NCBI GenBank assembly: GCA_004557975.1
Contig: SFEV01000076.1
Coordinates: 1 to 11,218 of the forward strand
DNA: 11,218 bases
Direction of reading: 5' to 3'
DNA from: Lachnospiraceae bacterium
GTDB taxonomy: Bacteria > Bacillota > Clostridia > Lachnospirales > Lachnospiraceae
Below, piece after piece: positions 7,399 through 11,218 of this stretch (position 1 is its first letter; every line of letters starts with the position of its first letter). A model generated the notes under the pieces. It had not been told where the DNA came from. It saw only the letters and a list, made by a program, of their open reading frames with translations, and ran no database searches. The translations under genes were made by a program, and so were the position numbers.

Positions 7399-8757
7399 TT
7401 ATCTCGTAAGCTTCTTAATCCAGCTTCCATAATTAACCTTGAGAAAGGCCGGAATACATTTAAATACCTGATCAGCATTCAGGCAGCAGACTACCACCAC
7501 CGGTGACGCTTTGACGACAAACGCCATAAAAAAGGAAAGTGGAATCACGATACACCAGATGCTGATCAGATCCATCTTCACCACAAACATCGGACTCCCG
7601 CCACCGCGGATAATACCGATATTCGTCGGCATCTGATATGACATGGTGACCGTAATGACGCAGAGCACCAGCAGAAAAGCATTCGCCATCTCCCGGGTCG
7701 CATCGCTGAGCCGATACAGGCTGAGCACAGGGCCACGCAGACCAAACAGCAGCATACCCGATATCACTCCGATGACCACAAACATCTTCTGCAGAACTAC
7801 GGCGTAGTTCTTTACCATATTCAAATCGCCCTCTCCGATCTTCTTTCCGATCAGGACAGATGTTGTGGAAGCGGCGCCCACCGGTATGGATTTTACCAGG
7901 AGAAACAGCGTGGAGGCCACACTGTTGGCAGCGATTGCGGCAGATGTCATATGTCCGAGAATGACTGTCTGCATAGCTGTATTCAGTCCCCACAATCCCT
8001 GCACCACTGCGATGGGCATAGTAATCTTCAGATAATCCCGCCGCAGCAGCCTGTCTGTTTTCAGATAATCCTTTGGACGAAGATGCAGTATTTTTTCTTT
8101 CTTCGCAATATAGCAGATCAGCACTGCAGTCTCAACAATTCTGGCTGCCAGTGTTCCGATCGCTGCTCCCGCCGTTCCCAGCTCCGGTGCACCGAAGCGT
8201 CCGTAGATCAGCACAAAATTAATTCCGCAATTGATAAAAAAGGTCTGTACCGAAAGAATAAAGGCTATCTTCACCATCTCCACGCTTCGAAGCGTTGCCA
8301 GGAGAATCTGTGTCACCGCAAAAAACGGATATGTAAACCGAATAATCCGGAGATAGCGCACACCCTCCGCGATGATTGCCTGGTCTGTCGTAAACAGTCC
8401 CATCACCTGATACGGAAACAGGCTCACCAGCCCAAATAAAAGGAAGCATATGAGAAGTCCCGCATGCATCGCCGATGATGCGATCTTCTTCATAGGCCCC
8501 GTCTGCCGTTTTCCCCAGTACTGGCTGCACAGGATGACAAGGCCATCCCCCAGCGCTGCCAGAAGCTGCTGGTACACGAACTGAATCTGATTGACGGCGG
8601 CCACTCCCGACAGAGAGACCTCCGCGTAACCCCCCAGCATCATATTGTCCGCAAGGTTGACACTGAGTGTGACAATGTTCTGAAGCACCAGCACAATGTA
8701 CATGGAAAAAAATGTTTTGTAAAATGATCTTTCTAATCTTATTTTCTGATACTGCAT
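7399..8757 (-). CDS. MATE family efflux transporter (second copy)
   Basis: A 452-aa membrane protein of the MATE family with about twelve hydrophobic helices. Typical marks are NLADNMMLGGYAEVSLSGVAAVNQIQF near the N-terminus (the position that carries VDQFFIG in other MATE proteins), ILCSQYWGKRQTGPMKKI near 78-95, and GAASTTSVLIGKKIGEGD in the second half. It is only distantly similar to the MATE protein at 190-1599 and belongs to a different subgroup, so the two are not a recent duplication. Start ATG 8757 has AGAGG at 8763-8767, 5 bases upstream. It lies 45 bases downstream of the GGDEF-EAL gene on the same strand and is probably cotranscribed with it. Its stop lies 10 bases from the stop of fbp. 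The substrate is unknown. Confidence 0.93.
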   Translation of the reverse strand: MQYQKIRLERSFYKTFFSMYIVLVLQNIVTLSVNLADNMMLGGYAEVSLSGVAAVNQIQFVYQQLLAALGDGLVILCSQYWGKRQTGPMKKIASSAMHAGLLICFLLFGLVSLFPYQVMGLFTTDQAIIAEGVRYLRIIRFTYPFFAVTQILLATLRSVEMVKIAFILSVQTFFINCGINFVLIYGRFGAPELGTAGAAIGTLAARIVETAVLICYIAKKEKILHLRPKDYLKTDRLLRRDYLKITMPIAVVQGLWGLNTAMQTVILGHMTSAAIAANSVASTLFLLVKSIPVGAASTTSVLIGKKIGEGDLNMVKNYAVVLQKMFVVIGVISGMLLFGLRGPVLSLYRLSDATREMANAFLLVLCVITVTMSYQMPTNIGIIRGGGSPMFVVKMDLISIWCIVIPLSFFMAFVVKASPVVVVCCLNADQVFKCIPAFLKVNYGSWIKKLTR

Positions 8758-8786
8758 GATAACCTCTCTTCATCCCCCGCAGTCAT

Positions 8787-8814
8787 CCGAAGCACTGTAC
8801 CGTCAGAGCTTCGG
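8787..8814 (-). repeat. Inverted repeat between the GGDEF-EAL gene and MATE gene
   Basis: CCGAAGC (8787-8793) and GCTTCGG (8808-8814) form a 7-bp stem around a 14-base loop. The right arm includes the last codons of the GGDEF-EAL gene. No T tract follows on either strand, so it is not a normal terminator. It may stabilise or trim the shared mRNA. Confidence 0.4.
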
Positions 8815-10734
8815 GTTTTCCGCCAGAAACTGTATCAGCTGATCGCCCGGCATCGGCTGCGCATAATAGTATCCCTGAATATGGTCAACTGCCAGCTCTT
8901 TTGCTGTCTTTACCTGCCCCTCCGACTCAACACCTTCCGCCACAATACGAAAACCGGCGGAATGAAGCATCCGGATCAGATAATGTACCATCTTGCGGAG
9001 CTTCTCTTCCGTCTCAATCCCATGTATCAGGCTCACATCCAGCTTTACCACCTCAAAGGGCAGTCTCATGACACTTGCCAGATTAGAATAGCCAGTGCCG
9101 AAGTCATCCAGATAGAACACAATTCCTTCCTGTCCGAGGTACTCCATGACCCTGCTGACCATATGCGGATTTTCTGCCATGACGCGCTCTGTAATCTCCA
9201 CACAGAGCTTTTTGCCTGTCAGATGGTTTTCATTCAGTAATGCGTGGATACGCTTCATCAGTGTCACATCCTCCATCTGCTGAATGGAAAGGTTGACAGA
9301 CACAGACTCAAGAGGCAACTCCGGATGTGATCCGAGGAACTGGCACACCCTGCGCAGAACTGTCCAGCTCACTTCATCAATCAGTCCGTTCTTCTCCGCA
9401 AGGGGGATGAATTCAGCCGGTGAAATGCATTCACCCTTCTCATCAAACAGTCTGAGCAGAGACTCAGCCGTTGTAAACCCAGCTGTCCTGCAGTTGTACA
9501 CCGGCTGATAATAGACCTGAAGTGTATCTTTCTCAAGTGCATGACGAAGCTGATTCAGCACATACGCCCTGCGTCGGAATTTTTCCTGAATCTTATCGTC
9601 AAAGCATATGAAATCAACGCCCTTCTGCTCCTCCGCATAGGAGACTGCAAACTCCAGTTCATCCACAATCTGGCTGTCCTCTTTCTGATCTGGCTGAACA
9701 ACAAGGCAGGCGATTCCCGTCCTCAGGACGTACTCCGCGTTCCCGACCATCCACGGCTCCCTGAACCGCTTCTGGATCTTTCTGGCAAACGCAGCCTTTT
9801 CCTCCTCTCCTTTATACGTTCCCATCAGTACGAATCTCGTGTTCCGAAACCGGAACACCTGGTAATTCGAAGAGCACTGATCCAGATACCTGGCAACGAG
9901 ATACAGCACCTCGTCCCCCTTTTTCATTCCAAACTTCTGATTTACCGACTCAAACTGCTTCAGATGAATCATGATCATATGAAGTTTTTTTCTTTTTTTG
10001 CGGCGCTGCTGCAGCTCATCAAAGAAAGCAAGACGATTCGGCAGCTCCGTAAGTGAATCCTGATACAACCGGTGATTCTGAAAACTGATATACAGAATCA
10101 GTACAGATATGGCTGCAGTCGTACCATTGAGGAGAACGTCGGGAATAAATATCTGAATCACTGCTAAAACCAGAACAAAAGGCGGCATGGTATGCATCAG
10201 CAGGCGCATACCGTGTCCCACCATACTGCGGTTTCTCAGATAACATGTACAGAACATTGCGAGCTCGACCAACACCACATAGTAGCTGAGACGATTCAGC
10301 GGTCCGCGGATATACATCCCTTCGCTGAAATAGAAGAACCATTCGGTCCACGGATTGGACAGCATAAGTGCCAGAAGAACCGTCCAGAACACGGCAATCA
10401 GACGAATGGCTTTGTAAAGACAATGGCGATCCGAAGCGTGATCAAACAGAACATAAAACGCGTAGCACGCCACCAGTGAAAAACAGGTATTCATGCTGAT
10501 GAAGTAAGCCATATGCCCCGTCATGCCGACCCACAGAGGGATCGTCCATTTTCCGTTATTGAGAATCATAAGAGTAGTCACGATGTCCAGAAAAACTGAC
10601 ACCTCCGCAAAAATAAGGCACAGGGTAAACAAACGGTGCCTTACACTGCTCTTGCTTTTCCCGCTGCAATGAAACATCAGAATAATTCCTATAAATATCA
10701 TCGAAACGGCTTCCATTTTAACGGAAAGCTCCAT
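8803..10734 (-). CDS. Membrane GGDEF-EAL protein, probable c-di-GMP phosphodiesterase
   Basis: A 643-aa protein with three parts. Residues 1-220 hold about seven hydrophobic helices that anchor it in the membrane and may sense a signal. Residues 222-380 are a GGDEF-type domain (DSLTELPNRLAFFDEL at 226-241, FESVNQKFGMKKGDEVL) whose signature is erased: the GGDEF position reads RNTRF (297-301). Residues 390-640 are an EAL domain. EAL is ESL with the metal-binding Glu kept (E424), and the other catalytic marks are present: N481, E513 of EITE, D543-D544 of DDFGTGYSNL, K564, E600 of EGVE and Q620. It therefore should hydrolyse c-di-GMP to pGpG, with the GGDEF part inactive or regulatory. ATG 10734 has AAGAAGGTG at 10740-10748. 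It is upstream of, and probably cotranscribed with, the MATE gene ending at 7399. Confidence 0.93.
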   Translation of the reverse strand: MELSVKMEAVSMIFIGIILMFHCSGKSKSSVRHRLFTLCLIFAEVSVFLDIVTTLMILNNGKWTIPLWVGMTGHMAYFISMNTCFSLVACYAFYVLFDHASDRHCLYKAIRLIAVFWTVLLALMLSNPWTEWFFYFSEGMYIRGPLNRLSYYVVLVELAMFCTCYLRNRSMVGHGMRLLMHTMPPFVLVLAVIQIFIPDVLLNGTTAAISVLILYISFQNHRLYQDSLTELPNRLAFFDELQQRRKKRKKLHMIMIHLKQFESVNQKFGMKKGDEVLYLVARYLDQCSSNYQVFRFRNTRFVLMGTYKGEEEKAAFARKIQKRFREPWMVGNAEYVLRTGIACLVVQPDQKEDSQIVDELEFAVSYAEEQKGVDFICFDDKIQEKFRRRAYVLNQLRHALEKDTLQVYYQPVYNCRTAGFTTAESLLRLFDEKGECISPAEFIPLAEKNGLIDEVSWTVLRRVCQFLGSHPELPLESVSVNLSIQQMEDVTLMKRIHALLNENHLTGKKLCVEITERVMAENPHMVSRVMEYLGQEGIVFYLDDFGTGYSNLASVMRLPFEVVKLDVSLIHGIETEEKLRKMVHYLIRMLHSAGFRIVAEGVESEGQVKTAKELAVDHIQGYYYAQPMPGDQLIQFLAENPKL

Positions 10735-10770
10735 ATAATCACCTTCTTTACACCAACTGACATTTTTTTT

Positions 10771-10799
10771 ATTTTATCCCATTTTCTGCATTTAGTGAA
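10771..10799 (-). promoter_or_regulatory. Candidate hybrid promoter of the GGDEF-EAL operon
   Basis: On the minus strand TTCACT (10799-10794) and TAAAAT (10776-10771) are spaced by 17 bases and lie 36 bases before the start codon. The -35 hexamer coincides with the inferred end of the adjacent IS element, while the -10 is in the flank. The -35 match to consensus is four of six. Confidence 0.45.
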
Positions 10800-10960
10800 C
10801 TACCCATTGTCTAAAGCCAATGGGCTTCCTGCTTCATCGACCTCGTAACCTACTATCTCCACAGGCGTTTATTCGGGCAGTCCCTGCCCTATATATTTCT
10901 TTATGCTATTTGTTGTCTTAGTCCTTCTGCTAATATATTTTTTGCTGCGTTTATATCCCT
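10795..10960 (-). ncRNA. Probable omega-RNA (TnpB guide RNA scaffold)
   Basis: In IS200/IS605 elements the TnpB guide RNA spans the tnpB 3' end and the right end, and its guide comes from DNA just outside the element. Here the minus strand carries, in order, the end of tnpB, a GGGCA/TGCCC stem (10875-10879 with 10885-10889), and the right-end hairpin (10803-10824). The guide would begin at about 10794 with TAAATGCAGAAAATGG. The 5' limit given is a guess; the rest follows from family knowledge. Confidence 0.5.
10803..10824 (-). repeat. IS right-end hairpin
   Basis: CCCATTG (10803-10809) and CAATGGG (10818-10824) form a perfect 7-bp stem with an 8-base loop, 8 bases inside the inferred element end. 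Such subterminal hairpins are bound by the TnpA transposase of IS200/IS605 elements. Confidence 0.7.
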
Positions 10961-11218
10961 GTCATGTTCTGCTCCACATTTCGGACATTTCCACATCCTC
11001 ACTGACAAATCTTTTGTATCTGCATTTTGATAACCACAGGCTGAACATAACTGGCTGCTGGCATAGAATTTGTCTATTTTGACATATTTTCTTTTGTTCC
11101 ATTCTGCTTTATACGCTAATTGCCTTGTCAGTTCGTACCATGATACGTCCGATATGGATTTTGCCAGATGATGGTTTTTTACCATGTTTTTTATCTGCAG
11201 ATTCTCAGTAACTATCAC
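10901..11218 (-). CDS. tnpB: TnpB (OrfB) RNA-guided nuclease, C-terminal part
   Basis: Only the last 105 or so codons are inside the window; the gene runs off the right edge, so no start is given. Visible parts are the RuvC-II Glu in TENLQIKNM (residue 5 of the fragment), NHHLAKSISDVSWYEL, and the zinc ribbon with CSAC and CPKC (C58, C61, C78, C81). The RuvC-III motif DRDINAAKNIL follows, with its Asp at 88. TnpB is the ancestor-type relative of Cas12 and cuts DNA beside a transposon-adjacent motif, guided by the omega-RNA. It helps keep the element at its site after excision. Two of the three RuvC catalytic acids are seen intact, and there is no frameshift in the visible part. The RuvC-I Asp is outside the window. 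Confidence 0.93.
   Translation of the reverse strand: MIVTENLQIKNMVKNHHLAKSISDVSWYELTRQLAYKAEWNKRKYVKIDKFYASSQLCSACGYQNADTKDLSVRMWKCPKCGAEHDRDINAAKNILAEGLRQQIA

Larger units (their letters stand above)
10795..11218 (-). mobile_element. IS200/IS605-type element, right-end portion
   Basis: The window ends inside this element. Present are the 3' part of tnpB, about 100 non-coding bases and a terminal hairpin. On the minus strand the hairpin is followed by GTAGTTCAC, the sort of sequence where such single-strand transposons are cleaved at the right end. The inferred boundary is 10795. No terminal inverted repeat or target duplication is expected in this family. Base composition is clearly more AT-rich than the genes to the left, which fits acquisition by transfer. 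Whether a tnpA gene is present lies beyond the window. Confidence 0.75.

Noticed and set aside
190..8757. The two MATE genes as a duplicated pair
   Set aside because: Their N-terminal signature regions and lengths differ strongly, so they belong to different MATE subgroups rather than a recent duplication.
10636..10848. 70-aa plus-strand open frame crossing the IS boundary
   Set aside because: It starts inside the GGDEF-EAL gene and runs through its promoter and the IS hairpin; there is no ribosome site or family resemblance.
1..11218. CRISPR array, tRNA or rRNA
   Set aside because: No regularly spaced direct repeats, tRNA cloverleaf or rRNA-like stretch was seen on reading through the window.

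Overview
The window looks like chromosomal DNA from a low-to-mid GC anaerobic Firmicute, most likely a clostridium of the Lachnospiraceae type. The evidence is a class III fructose-1,6-bisphosphatase (a Firmicutes-type enzyme), strong AGGAGG ribosome binding sites, a split two-gene ThrE exporter and a clostridial-style IS200/IS605 tnpB. Species cannot be fixed from the sequence alone.

Layout from left to right. (1) 1-165 is a non-coding block with a run of hairpins, directly in front of a MATE efflux gene (190-1599, +). That gene ends in a strong intrinsic terminator (1593-1621), which also separates it from the convergent operon. (2) A leftward three-gene operon runs from 5227 to 1610: the ThrE N-terminal half (5227-4427), the ThrE C-terminal half (4430-3990, overlapping by ATGA) and a 784-aa protein resembling cytoplasmic glycoside hydrolases (3964-1610). 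(3) The 5228-5396 intergenic region carries back-to-back promoters for this operon and for the rightward fbp gene (5397-7388, gluconeogenesis). (4) A second leftward operon holds a membrane-anchored GGDEF-EAL protein (10734-8803) followed by a second, unrelated MATE transporter (8757-7399). It meets fbp tail to tail with only 10 bases between the stop codons and no convincing terminator. (5) The right edge, visibly more AT-rich, is the 3' end of an IS200/IS605-type element (10795 to beyond 11218). It contains the C-terminal third or so of a TnpB RNA-guided nuclease, the probable omega-RNA region and a right-end hairpin.

Most of the window is ordinary housekeeping and transport. The most interesting points are the IS right end, which seems to supply the -35 half of a hybrid promoter for the c-di-GMP gene and would take its guide from that gene's promoter; the GGDEF-EAL protein, with an erased GGDEF site but a complete EAL site; the coupling of that protein to a MATE pump; the coupling of a glycosidase-like protein to an amino-acid exporter; and the multi-hairpin leader in front of the first MATE gene. 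I did not find a clearly new defence or mobile system.
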